Shown in pieces: positions 25,925 through 37,954 of a stretch of 64,000 bases of DNA; the first letter of the stretch is position 1, and each line of letters begins with the position of its first letter. A program made the position numbers and the translations under genes. The stretch comes from Paramacrobiotus metropolitanus (taxonomy: Eukaryota > Tardigrada > Eutardigrada > Parachela > Macrobiotidae): positions 496,001 to 560,000 of the forward strand of contig NW_026570243.1 in assembly GCF_019649055.1 (NCBI RefSeq). Reading direction: 5' to 3'. A model generated the notes under the pieces. That model was not told where the DNA came from. It ran no database searches and saw only the letters and a program-made list of their open reading frames with translations.

Positions 25925-28256
25925 TTACAGTGGTGACGTGCGGTAATGGATCACAAATAAATCAGGAACACTATGATAATATCTTGTATCGGAAGTGGAC
26001 CTCACTATCTGGTACTGTTCCTTGGAGATGTCCGTACATTTTTTTAAGGTCAGCCCAGTGCAGCTTTGCGGATGGTCAGGTCTGATTTCGACATGCAGGC
26101 ATCGATCAGTACCGACCTCTTGAAGTTGGTGCACCGTCTCGTCAGGGTATTTTATTCCAAATTGGGCGTCGGTACAATGGACATTGTTGTTAACTATACA
26201 TCTGGGCACCGGTTCAGGCCGACGTATCCATAACCTTGGGCAATCGAGATTTTTCTACAATTCAAAGAACTTTTTTAATTATATATCTGCCTGAATTCAT
26301 TGCCGATGGGCGATGGCTACTTCTGCCTATTGGTCACTTAGTCAGGGCTTACGTACATGAACGCCAACCGTGGTAATAATGCTCATGTTTACGAGTATGA
26401 CGTGCGGTAACGGATGTTGTCTGTCGCATATCGACATGTATTCATAGGTATCATAGGTGATGTCTGAGAAGTGAGCACTCCGTTGCGATGTTACAATCAT
26501 CAAATTCATAGCGTAATCCCCGTTTTCTTGCGGCTCATAATTAAAATAACCTAAAGACATAAATAAGTGTTGCAATCGTCAAGTATTATTTAAGCCTTTA
26601 GACAGAAAACCTGCCATTGACACTTCCTACTATATGTACAAGTACAGTACATGTAATTATGGAATACGATGCATATGTGGTACGGTGGCTATCATGTCTA
26701 ATTGCACGATTGCGTTAAAGAGCGGCTAATTGTGCAAACCCATTTTTCAATATTTACTATCATTCAGTACCTCGTCTGGAGTGTACAGGGACGTCGGCCG
26801 CCGGCTTGCCGTGCCAGGAATAAAGGCTCTTCTCATCTGTTGATGGCAGGATAACACACTGATGATCCCGTGCAAGTACGCCTCTTGTTTGATACCTGGT
26901 AAAGGTTTCCAGTCGCACCGTGGTGATTGAAGGGTTAGGGAACTTTGTTCTGAAATTTAAACTTGGACAGTTATCATGGTATAATAAAAATGGAATACAA
27001 TTATCAATATAAAGAAAACAGCCGACAAACTAGCAGACCACAGCATACTGTTCTGTATACGTATATAGGGGGCAAAACTAAACGTGTAAACACCCGGCTG
27101 GAGTTTTACGTTGTGGCTAAACATGGCGCTCATGTACCGCGCCAGATTTAACCATATGTATTGCCGTAACGTCACACTCCAGGCGGGTGACGGCAGCAAT
27201 ACAGGGGAACCGTGGAACACGCTTAGTTTTGCCCCCTATATACAGTATAGTGCGATATTCTGTTTGCCGTCAGTATTACACAAAATTACTATGGAATGAA
27301 ATCATTTGGTGGTGCTTACAAAAATTATGTTTTTTCAAGTACACAAGCAAGATACTGGAATGCTACCGTCGGTATGTTAATACTTTCATCAACCTGTTCT
27401 GATTAACCGGAAATTGAACACAGAGCGGACTCTACGAGTTGAAAGAAGAACGAATGAAACAAGGAGTTGCACAGAATTCTCGCTGACTCCAAATCATGGC
27501 GATGGGATAACCATAATGTTAACGCAAATTTACGGCTGATCACTAATGTGCATAATAAATTAATAATAACGTATGTGCGTATGTATATGTGAGTAGATAA
27601 TGCGGTTTAATCAAGATGATATGTGAAATTGCAAAATATTTTAAAATAATGCTAATGCAGTTTCTTTTAGTTTGTGTAAAATGAAAAAAAAGCTTGTAAA
27701 AACAAAATTTTAGACTTCTTTTGAACAGTACTCGTCTAGACAGTACTCGTACTCGGAACAGAACAGTACTCGTACTTTTGAACAGAAGTATAACAGAAAA
27801 TAATTCTATGACATTAGCAGGTATTTTGATTGTTGCAGATTTTGGGAAAATTCGATAAAAGTCTGAAATGGGCTTTCTGATATATCTATATGAGATAATT
27901 TTTACCATTTTGTTTCATAGTACATTGTCGAAGAACACTGCAGTAAAAAAATTGATTATGGCTGCATGCGCCGTAAACTGAACGCCAAAACAGGAAACGG
28001 AAAAGTTTTGCAGCAGTAAATCGAGAGTGCACTTAATAATATTTTAAATAAATCTTGTTTAATCAGTTTTCCCGCACTCGTATAAAAGATGTGTAGAAAA
28101 TTTTACAAATAAAAAACAAAACGGCTTCAGACAGAAATTGACATACCCGGGAGTCAAACTCGCAGCTGATACCGATACCAAATTACATCCCATAAAAATA
28201 AGAATAACCTCCACAAATTTCTTCACCAGCCCGTAATAACGCATCCCATAATCCAT
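25925..28256 (-). CDS. Secreted cysteine-rich protein, family unrecognised, four exons
   Basis: Exons 28256-28147, 26949-26771, 26550-26357 and 26254-25925 join through GT-AG introns with matching phases (2, 1, 0) to give 270 aa ending in TAA. The first exon encodes a signal peptide: MDYGMRYYGLVKK, then a hydrophobic core (FVEVILIFMGCNLVSVSAA) with likely cleavage after SAA. The mature part has eight cysteines; five or six cluster in the last exon (DCP, RCIV, VHC, DRC, QSC, KKC). HSRRG at the exon 2/3 junction is a possible dibasic processing site, which could release a C-terminal domain of about 170 residues. The pattern suggests a disulphide-rich extracellular ligand or effector, but I see no match to cystine-knot, spaetzle, CAP or EGF signatures. 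Intron 1 holds a foldback repeat. No single exon looks like a gene alone; the agreement of signal exon, phases and stop supports the model. Confidence 0.65.
27064..27240. repeat. Foldback (imperfect inverted repeat) inside an intron
   Basis: TATAGGGGGCAAAACTAA at 27064 is matched in reverse complement at 27223-27240, and similarity extends weakly outward on both sides. A second nested pair, TATTGCCGTAACGTCAC against GTGACGGCAGCAATA, lies near 27160-27205. The layout looks like a decayed palindromic MITE in intron 1 of the cysteine-rich gene. Terminal repeats and target-site duplication could not be fixed. Confidence 0.55.
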
Positions 28257-29887
28257 TTTTGTAACGAAGTAATATTGTGAAGCTCTAAAATAGTTTTCAA
28301 GATGGAAAATGGTTAACTCATTCAGAGGAACACTTGCCGTACTCCGGGTTCAATTTCCGATTATAAGTAATAAATTTATTAGAACATTTGTTTAACAAAT
28401 GATTGTGTAGCTCACAGGTTGACCACAAATGATTTAATTTTTATACATGCCGTCATAATGTGCTGCCTATTATTACGGCGGGCGGAGTATCTTTATTATC
28501 TCAAACTTATACGTATATACCTGTACTACACGGTCTGCGTCCGATAGGAGGAGCAAAATTAATATCTCATCGTGCTATTAGTTAATTAGAAATGCATTGT
28601 AGATGCTGCGAAAGTATATACTTCGTGGGGCACTAAGACGTAATAAATGCAATGGGTCTGCGGATTTTATACACAAATTTATTTTTATAACTGCGGTAGT
28701 CAGAAATTTCTATAACCCATGCGCTTGTAAGTAAAATAAAGCGCCAAGCGCCTTGCGTAAAACGATATTAAAATTTGGTAATCCTAGAGCAATTCTAATT
28801 TTTTTCCAAATACAAAAAATTAAGGTGGAGGCTCCGCATACCACATTTATATCACCGTTGGCTCCGAGCACCACCTTTTACCACCTTTGGCTCCTATTAC
28901 CACGCAGACTACTATATTGCAACGGCAACTTCTAAGCTGCCACTAGTGGACTGGGTTACACACCCGTACCACGATAAAACGAGGTTTGATGGTTCGTCGG
29001 TGACCGTCGGCGATGTTACGAGTTAGCGAATTACCCAAAAGTCAGTTATGCAATTGCGAACATGTTAACCGATACCGGCGCGAATGTCAAAATGCACAAA
29101 CATTTTTAATCAGCTAAAAAGTCATTGGGGAAGAGCAAGAAATGATTTTAGGACATTCAGACAATCTCAGAAGTCTAGAAAATCCACGTTAGAACTGGTC
29201 ATCTCGTACAAGTACACATTCAGATGTTTCCGGTTGAACTAGCACCAATGAGATGTACATCTTCACTACGGATCTCATTTGTACGGCTGCAATATGACAT
29301 CTAAAGATTATATCAAAATAGCAAGCTTAAAGATTGTAATTAAATATCCCATGAGAAATTCGAAAATTAAGAATTACTGTAAGTTGCCGGTAAGAATTTT
29401 CTTTACCGGTGGGCACTTCGCTTAGAATTAGCCAAAAATTAGGCAAATTCCTCGCATTATGCGAGTCGAATACTGTAACAGAAAACGTAGTGCCGCTGTG
29501 GAAAAATAACGGTCAATATTAGCACAAAAAATCAGAGTGCAGAGCCTACTCTTCTCATGACAATACAGTAATCGTGTGAATCTTGGCATTTTTTACAGTA
29601 ATTCACGTCAGCAGGTACGTCGGCGGGAGTTGTATCGACTTATAGGCACAGTATTAACCAATATAATAGGCTATGCATTTATACTGAAACCGGCTAAGTG
29701 AAAGCAAAACAATAGCCGTGGAGTGGAGCCGACTCATGGTCTCATTGAGTGATTAATTAATTATAATTTAATATCGCGGTTCAGTCATTATTTAATTTTC
29801 CGCTTAAGCAATCTCACAGAAACATACGGGCCAGTTGTAAACAGATGAATCAGATGGTAAACCACAAACCCCAAATTCAGTTTCACT

Positions 29888-29939
29888 GAAATATTATCTT
29901 GCCGACTCTCCAGTCTCCGAAATATTATCTTGCCGACTC
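29888..29939. repeat. 21-bp direct repeat
   Basis: GAAATATTATCTTGCCGACTC occurs exactly at 29888-29908 and again at 29919-29939, with a ten-base spacer. Exact identity over 21 bases points to a recent local duplication. Confidence 0.8.
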
Positions 29940-30013
29940 AAAATATTATAATTGTCGTTTTGTACCTGTTTATAATTTGTAAGCCAGTGACGCTATATAA
30001 CTGCAATAAACGG

Positions 30014-30206
30014 TACTTCGCTTTGCCCATTATTTTAATCAGTACCGCTTTAGGGATCAATATATTAATCACTTTACCGAACTGACAGCCTTTTGGGGCG
30101 GGCGGCTACATGAACATTTACAGCTGACTGTAAAAGTTAAGTTTCGGGTGATTAATATATTGGTCCGTACAAGGGAAGTGACTGAAATAATGGGCAAAGC
30201 GAAGTA
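30014..30206. mobile_element. MITE-like palindromic element, 193 bp
   Basis: The first 22 bases (TACTTCGCTTTGCCCATTATTT) are exactly reverse-complemented at the right end (to 30206). A second exact block (CAATATATTAATCAC) is mirrored at the same relative depth, and weaker pairing continues inward. There is no coding capacity, so it looks like a non-autonomous DNA-transposon derivative. A target-site duplication could not be resolved; the flanks are CG and GT. Confidence 0.65.
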
Positions 30207-31503
30207 GTCATCATTGCTTGTTGCAAACGGCGGGTATGGTACAGAAGAGCAATTCTGCTTCAGAATCGGCTAATAAAATTTGATTGATACTTGTAGTTGT
30301 ATTACACAAATACATTATACTTAGATGTATTAGTATCATAACAATAAAACAGATTAATTAATATTAAACTGATTTTTATTAATGATCGTTATATTCTGCT
30401 TACACCGTTAACGTTTAATCGAAACGTGCTGTTTTATACTGATTTGCGAGAGCAAAAAATGTTGTTAAAATAACATCAATGCCCATCTATGTGTACAGTG
30501 CATAGTACAGATAGATTAACGGTAGCAGAGTATAACACCATATGATCCATATCAGATGACTTATGAGATTCAGGACTGTTCGACGGCAGATTAGGTTTTT
30601 ATTTTTAGCAAGTTACTGCAAGTATTAAATTTTAGGATGCTAATTTTAGGGCGCTAACTCCACAAATAATTTACAGGACTCAGGAATAATGCTGAGGTGC
30701 GACGCACTGATGACGAGTATGCGACTTCCGTCAAAATTCCGATAAGCGAATCGAGGAATACGTACGTATCTGTTTGACGAATGAGTAACCTAAGTGACGG
30801 TCAGTTAAAACTTTAGATTACTGTACATCCCAATCTGGTCCCCGTATCGCCAGCTAACTAATCTGACCCAATTTCTGACCTTATGGTTATCATGGATGTC
30901 GTAATGCAAAATATACGCAATATACGCTAGCAGATTATGGCAGTGTAATTATCTTAATATTATTAGTTTTGCAATACAGAGTACCATTGTCTGATAAATT
31001 ATGTCGGGTTCCGACCAGGCGCCACATAAAATTCAGTTTTGCGTAGTAACATGACGTATGTCGAATGATAATTATTGTGCATCGATAAGTTATTATGGCA
31101 CTGCGCAAATACAAATGCGTAAACATTCGCGTATTTCAATTTGTTGTCCTGGGCTGGGATAACAGTTAACGATGGTATTGATCAATCGCTGACTCACGAA
31201 GCGGAAGTACTAGGGTAGTGTTTAAACGATGGATTTCTCGCGGGGTGGCTACAGCCGTTTGCGAGTCCATTGAAAAATCGGTAACTACAAGGTTACATTT
31301 AGTCATTTACCACTTGAGAAAACTGGTGAGTAATTTATTTTTTGGTTTACAGAATTAAATTCAGATCATCATAGATATAGCTTCCGCAATTCCTGGTGTA
31401 ACCGGCAATTTCCTGATCTGTCGTACGTAGCTGGCGTAGCGGCAAAAATAAGGAAGCGGATGCATGATGGTTGAAGTGCTTCCACCTCGTGCACCTAGCA
31501 GCC

Positions 31504-31510
31504 TATATAA
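31504..31510 (+). promoter_or_regulatory. TATA box for the small secreted-protein gene
   Basis: TATATAA sits in a GC-richer local context (GCC before, CGCTGC after), about 180 bases upstream of the ATG at 31686. A transcription start about 30 bases downstream would give a 5' UTR of roughly 150 bases. It is one of few consensus TATA boxes placed sensibly before a gene here. Confidence 0.6.
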
Positions 31511-31685
31511 CGCTGCTAACTCACAAAGAAAAATTGTATCTCTTCAACAGTTATATTATTCAACTCTTTTAACAAGTTGCGTGAATCAGTACTTAGATCC
31601 AAAGCTAATCGATTTGTGATAATTTGTTTATCGTTGAAAAGGTGAAAGGTCATCGGGTACACTTTTTTAACTTTACTACTCCACA

Positions 31686-32809
31686 ATGCATTCTAATTTG
31701 TGCGTAATTCTGTTATCTGTGTGTGCTGGCCTACTGGCATGCATTAACGGATTGGTAAGTGGTGTTTTTTAGAGAACCCTGATGTGACTGAAAACCTGGC
31801 GCTAACCTTTAAAGGCAAATGATGCTTCGTATAAAAGACAAACACCGCTGCATTTGTTGGAACTTGGAGCTATAGTTTACGTGCGCCCATTTTTTCGTTC
31901 GCAAATTCGAAATTTCGAATTGTTTGAATTGCATTCTAGCCCATGCCTGTGCGTCAGCAGAAGCCGTCAACATTACAACAGGAGGCCGACGCTGTTCCCA
32001 GTGATACCGGCAATTTAGGTAAGAATTACATAACTGTCATTTGTACACCAGCGTATCAGTCCGCGGTACCATACTTCACTGTTGTAATATCCTTCAGACA
32101 AAAAATGGAAAGTGTCATCCTCACATGTGTCGATATGATTACTAATCTAAATGGGTTTTGCGTTGTAGGAGTTATAAACGAAGTGCAGAAAAATCAAGTT
32201 TCTAGCGGTTTTCCAGCTGATTTTGGTATGTTAATTACTTGTAATCGCTGGTTGTCTATCCGCTACGTGTTGTTTTGATGTAACGACATGATATAGGCTC
32301 TTTAATTTTATTTGTGAGCCACATATTTCTGCGAGCTGAGTTGTAACCTCTTCAAATTCTCCTTTACAGATCCAAAAGACCTTCGTAAGTACAAAGTCAT
32401 TATTAACTGAAATTCTGCCGGGATTGCAGTAGTCCACGTGGTTCGAAGAAAGTCAATTTTAATACAAGTGTCCTTAACATCTGATTGAATGCAGGACCTT
32501 CACACCGACAAGCCCGCAGTACAGGTATGTTAAAAAGAAAGTTCCAACGTGCGCTACGGAAACATTGATCACTTGTTTTGAATTGCATCAAATATGAGCG
32601 CATGTAATAACACATGGAAATTGTACTCTTCAGGTTACATGTACAACAACAACGGAGCCCAAACCGCTCTATTGATGCAAATGTTGACCAGTCAAAACAA
32701 TGCCAAGAACTGCAACTCTACCGGAAATGGAAGTTCCGATTTTAACCAGATGTTGCCTCTTCTGCTTTCCGTTATGCAGAACCCTGTTCCAGCTGGAGGA
32801 TTCAGTTGA
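31686..32809 (+). CDS. Small secreted protein with signal peptide and 15-nt microexon
   Basis: Exons 31686-31754, 31940-32018, 32169-32225, 32370-32384, 32495-32524 and 32634-32809 splice in phase to 141 aa. The first exon is a clean signal peptide (MHSNLCVILLSVCAGLLACI, then NG). The mature chain begins near LPMPVRQQKP, is polar, and contains HRQARS, an RxxR furin-type site near residue 82. Past it the chain is rich in Asn, Gln and Met (GYMYNNNGAQ, LLMQMLTSQN) with one cysteine and two NxS/T sequons. The fourth exon is only 15 bases between good splice signals. No family is recognised; a prohormone or extracellular structural peptide are both possible. A TATA box lies upstream and AATAAA lies 52 bases past the stop, so the unit is complete. 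Confidence 0.75.
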
Positions 32810-32860
32810 TCAGACGAAATCTTTTGGAGATATTACACGAAAGACAAACTGATAGTTCAT

Positions 32861-32866
32861 AATAAA
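32861..32866 (+). terminator. Polyadenylation signal AATAAA
   Basis: An exact AATAAA 52 bases after the stop of the small secreted-protein gene, followed by a T-rich stretch. Its spacing fits the 3' end of that short transcript. Confidence 0.6.
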
Positions 32867-34559
32867 TTTTTATGCTTGACTCAGGATCACATCTGTGTAT
32901 TTACTTATTTTTTGTAGGGATAATATATTGTCTAATAATTCTAAATTACCAGATTTTGTACGAAATTATGTTCAAACCGATACACTGGGGATTACTTTGG
33001 ACTGACATAATCCACCTGCATGACAGACAAGATTAAATTCGTTAGAAATAGTTAGAACCGCTTCCAAAATAAGTCTTCCTTTTATTGCTTTTGTAAAAAA
33101 AAGACTTAAACTTTGGGCAATACCAGGTGGACTTAAAAAAATGCCTACCCAGGACCCTACAGTACGTATAATCTTGTGAAAACTTTAACTAGGATCAGTA
33201 AGATACAAAATTTAAAACAACGGAAAAAGATCAGTGCATTTTGATAAACCGATGCATTTGAAATTATTGCCACCACGATCGAATCGGCAGTGCCCGAATA
33301 TTGTGAACTAGAAATGGATGTATGAATGGAATTTCGATCATTCATTTGTCTTAGTCTTGGAGTTGACGCGTCTTCTTTCACTTGTGATTAACGATTTACT
33401 TTACGAAATGTGTATCATTTCCTGGTGAAGCGTTGTGATTAAAACTTTACTTTTCGAAATCTGCATAATTTACTCGTAATCAAAACACCACTTTTTTATT
33501 GTGCTGGTAGATAGGGCGGCCCTCCCGTATCCGAATATTTGCCTTGATCATTGATGTAAGTACCGTAATGTCGCAGTTTTGCTTTAAAAGACAGTTATAC
33601 GTACAGGACCGCGTTAGCGTACAAATTTTGTCCTTTCTTTAAAGTGAAAGCTCCTGCAAAAACAAATATTAAGTTGTAATTCAAAGCACTGTTTTATTTT
33701 TTGTATAAGCTGCAAACATAATATTCGTACGTAGATGTACGTACATACGATGCCTGTTATAAGAAAAGTTTTTACCAAACTTCTTGAATGAAACTTGGCA
33801 GGGTGCAACCTTTACACCGGGGTAGTGCTCCATCCCGGTGTTCCGCATTCTGACAGCTAAACAAAACAGTCAGGCAAACTGCATAAATAAAGGCAAAATT
33901 TTCAGATCCATTGGACATGGACGAGAAGCTGCTGCCGTGTGTGAGATCTCATTTTTCTACGGCAGCGATCATATCGGCATCCTGCTGTGGCAAAAGGCCA
34001 GAAAGAATCTAAAATGACACTTGTCTTAACACAAACCAGACACATAATAGACGAGTATACCCAATCCATGCAGGATTGCTGGATTCGAATAGCACGCATC
34101 TCTTATTTCACTTTCCGCATGTCCAACTTGTTATTGCAGTCTGTGAAAACTCAAAGCGATCTGCCTTCATGTTGCGGGAGCGTCCCCATTGCAGCCGCAG
34201 CATACGTATACCAGATGCTGTCATCTTACACTTAATTGGTTAAAACATCGTTTGCGCCAATCAGATATATAGCAGCACACGCGAATGTGACGGTCGCTAA
34301 ATGTATTGCTAACTAAAATTAGAAGCAGTGCGCATCAGTGCACGGCGCTGGCAATTTTCTGCAGTCTATACACACGGCAAACGTCCGCTCGAATCAATTC
34401 CCACTGTATTTTATAACAGTGTAAATCATCTAGTAAAATGCACTTAGAGTCAAATATAATCTGTACAATTTCTTAATACTTGATAGGGTGATTCGAAAAT
34501 GAGGAAAATTACTCTCGCCGACGGGGAAGGAATATAATCGTTAAAACGTGATAGCCGAT
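32867..34559. other. Intergenic upstream of the homeobox gene
   Basis: No gene seen. It contains an imperfect tandem duplication (33382-33471). Short frames near 33157-33381 and 33902-34235 lack motifs. The last several hundred bases presumably hold the homeobox promoter; no TATA box is clear. Confidence 0.5.
33382..33471. repeat. Imperfect tandem duplication, about 51-bp unit
   Basis: The block starting TTGTGATTAACGATTTACTT at 33382 recurs at 33433 as TTGTGATTAAAACTTTACTT. About 39 bases align, with several substitutions, at a 51-base offset. Confidence 0.65.
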
Positions 34560-36637
34560 ATGCCAACTAAACCCAAGCTGGCCGTGAAAACCGGCAGCGA
34601 GGAAACGCGAGAAAGCACATCCGGTAATTGCTAATTAACGAAGCGATCCTTAATTGTTTCAGCTGGCTCGGGGTTTGGCTCCGTGTGTGCAATTTGCACT
34701 GTCTGAAGCAATGGAGGATGAAATGCAAAGAGACAACGCGCTGTCACTTTGCATCGTAGTTTAATTGCCTGGAAATGTAAACGCTGGATTATTAAATTAA
34801 CGCTTAACTGTGGATAATGTTGTTTACAGTCTCCCTTCTGTCGGCATGCGGTAATGACGCCTTGTCCCATCCCAGTGCTGTTGGATCATATTCAAATTTG
34901 CTATCGCATCAGCGGTCGGGGGGTGCGGATAATGGAATGGATTTACGCGCTGCACCGGCGGATCATGCAACGGTGTCGAAAAAACAGAGCCGTCGCAATC
35001 GGACGACCTTTACGACGGCGCAGCTGAATGCGTTGGAGAAGGTGTTTGAAAAGACGCACTATCCCGATGCATTTGCCCGGGAGGAAATCGCCAGGAAAGT
35101 TAATCTTTCGGAAGCTCGAGTTCAGGTAACTAAAAAACAGATTCTGCTTAACACAATTGCATGTTATTGGAAAGTACGTGCACATAATTCCAAGTAAGTC
35201 GCATAGACGTGTTATTCATTACACAATGCTTTTTATGGGTTACGTGCATTTAAATACCCACTTATATTTACTGCGATTGATATAATAAACGATTTAGAGG
35301 GGGAACAAAAAGAATTCTTATTGAGAGATTGTTTTCCTAACAGGATCGATACGGCCGTACTACACACATTAGTTACGTAACTTTCGTTTAGTAAAATTTT
35401 ACAGAAGTTTCAAATTGCACAAAGGATATGGGTGTACTGTACTCAAGCTCGTATTTTCTATTTCGACTTGCTCCTGCACATCTAAACTTTGCATGCAGTA
35501 CGGTTACAATTTTAGCTGGCTGTTTGTGACTAATTAATAAGCTGATGCAGAATTAGAATTAACACGTAAGTGTACTTGTAACAATTACACCCGAAACCGC
35601 GAACTTTCTTATCTTTTCATTAGAACAGTTTCCATAATTTATCCTGCACGAGGAAAGCATTATTGTTGAAGTTTTGCAGTTTGCTATAAAATTACATGTA
35701 TCGATACATGTATTTTATTTTATAGCAAACTGCAAAAAACTTCTAGATATCTAGAATGTAGATATACTGATTCTTCAGGTTACAAAGCAAGCTGATCTTT
35801 GATTCATGAGTCCCGAACTTCCGAGTAGTATTTATTTATTATCTGTACCTAGTTTCAGTGGTTCCTGTTTCGGATATCGCAGCGTACTGTAACGAACAGA
35901 TTAATTATTATTTATTGTATGCATGAATTTAAATTTGCGGTATAATGAGTTCGGTCAAATTCGGTGGCATTAGTAGTATTCTCATACTTCTGCTCCGTAA
36001 ATTAAAGCAATGAACGCTACTAGCGCCTTATTTTAAAAAGGTTGATACGGATCATACGGCATTATTCAGGAAACTTGTGACTTCATACAATGTTCACATA
36101 ATGTTAGTGTACTTATATGCGGGATGAAATTAACTAACTTCTGAAAAGCCTAAATTTTTTCAATTTGGAGACAAGTGATCCGAGGTCTAGATCGGCTGAT
36201 GGCGGATTAATGTCGAAACCGAACGACTCAAGTGCACTGCACATGATCCAGCCATGACCGATTCAAAACTATTTAATTTTGTTCAGGTTTGGTTTCAAAA
36301 TCGGCGAGCCAAATTCCGGCGCAACGAAAAATCGGGGGCTTCCAGTTGTGCTAAAGCCTACTCACCGGATGTCAAAATGGAGTTACCGGATTTCGAATCA
36401 CGGACGCATGACTCAATGTCACGGAGTGCCTTACCCATGCGCCAACCGCGACACTGTGCGGAATACGACTTTGATGCCGTGTCCCCGCCACCTCTCTTTA
36501 ACATGCCCACCTATTCCGCAGCACCCGTTAATACTCCTCACCGGCCTACCGTCCTCGCTCATTCTTCCCCTATGGACAGCTATCTAGCCAATCAATGGTC
36601 CAGTAATGCTTCCCATACCATGTTTTGGTACAAATAG
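34560..36637 (+). CDS. Paired-like homeodomain protein, PRRX class
   Basis: Exons 34560-34623, 34830-35125 and 36287-36637 give 236 aa, a sequence-specific transcription factor expected in the nucleus. The homeodomain spans about residues 75-134. It opens with [19 protein letters not shown], contains [24 protein letters not shown] and ends [15 protein letters not shown]; position 50 is Gln. THYPDAF and KFRRNE point to PRRX rather than DRGX, ALX or OTP. The intron falls between homeodomain positions 46 and 47, the classic paired-class site. There is no paired box. The C-terminal 100 residues are Ser/Pro-rich and end [11 protein letters not shown] see no OAR motif, which vertebrate PRRX1 has. 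The first exon is short and chosen by phase and a strong donor; an earlier start cannot be excluded. Confidence 0.88.
35668..35743. repeat. Near-perfect 76-bp palindrome
   Basis: Arms GAAGTTTTGCAGTTTGCTAT and its reverse complement flank a centre of ACATGTATCGATACATGT, with only a few mismatches or small gaps over about 36 bp per arm. It lies in the last intron of the homeobox gene. A related half-arm (GCAAACTGCAAAACTTTC) occurs near 37750, suggesting a dispersed hairpin family. Confidence 0.8.
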
Positions 36638-37954
36638 CCATTTTGCATGGTCCATTACTGAAGTTGTACTCGTAATAGTGATAACACTTTCCCTTCCGTT
36701 GTTCGTGTTTTTTCCACATTTATCCGCTTATCCGTTCCTTTGGTGTAGCAAGCAAAAATTTTAAATTGAGTGCCCAGTTGACAAATGTCCCGGATTGATT
36801 GCAAGGAGTGTTATTGGAAGCCAATGAACACTTGAGTATGTTTTCATTGCCGAACTGATATGTCATTTTGACACAGATATTATTATGACACGCTTTTAAG
36901 CTGCGGGTATGTGATTAAGATGGCCATCAGATATCTTAAAATATCGATACAAGCACGCGTCCACATTCTGAACTGAAAGGTCACACGGATCACTGCAAAT
37001 GCGACCATTTGCCGGCTTTTGCTCCTTGTGCAGCTGGATCACTCGGTCACACGCACATATCATGTCAAAATTCAATCTCGCAATTAGATAAAAGGATATT
37101 TGCATTTTGAAAAAATATAATAATTTATGCTACTCACTACATGTTACGTATTTTCAAAAAAAAACAAGGTGATCGTGATCCTGCTCGGAAATTTGCCATT
37201 TATGTTTCCGACAGTTAATTGATATAGGGGATGCGACAGCCTCGGCTAGCTGTGTGCCAGATCATGCAGCGGCGAAAGTATTTAAATTTACACAACCGTA
37301 CACATAATCCTTGCAAAGGTGGATATTTGCAATTGAAGAAGTACTAGTACAATACAGTACTTACGTAATACTTTGCAGCTTTTGTACAGATATCGATAGT
37401 ACTCACCTGGTCAGCGTCTGCACTGTGCAGCCATAAGCGAAGACTTTAGGGAACTTTGCCCGGTCTTTCCCACTTCACCATTAACGTTAGGGTGAGTAAT
37501 CAGGTTACGAATACGGTATTTTTACAAAATTAATCCTGGTAAACTAAAATAAATATTAAATGAGTAGTTGCGTGCTGAGTTAAAAGTGGTTTTGCTGAGC
37601 TTGGGATATTAGGAGCCAATGCATATGGCACTGAGAATTTCCCTCTAATTTAAGGACGCTACCGCAGTGGGACGACATCTACATTGAAAGTTAAGTTTGC
37701 ATCAGTGACTCACTAGTCACTAGCCACGATCGAACTATAACTGGAAAAAGCAAACTGCAAAACTTTCAAAACTTTTGGAACAATCCACTAAGTACTTAAT
37801 TAAATCCCGTGACGATTTGGAAACGTTCTTATGCCGGTTCAATGATCCAGCATTCAGAATTTTGTTAAGCAGCTTCCGCGTACCTACTCTAGCGTATTGC
37901 GATGATAGCAGATTCGCAGCGCAAAATTTATTATCATTTTAGTTATGTTGGATA
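36638..37954. other. Intergenic, no gene seen
   Basis: AT-rich DNA between the homeobox stop and SMIM13. A minus-strand frame at 36896-37105 has no motif. A copy of the hairpin arm found at 35668 lies near 37750. Confidence 0.5.

Larger units (their letters stand above)
28257..31500. other. Gene-free region with small repeats and a MITE
   Basis: No coding model could be built. The region holds a 21-bp direct repeat (29888-29908 and 29919-29939), a palindromic element (30014-30206), and degenerate copies of a ccacc/ggctcc motif near 28830-28905. The rest is AT-rich without visible structure. Confidence 0.5.
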
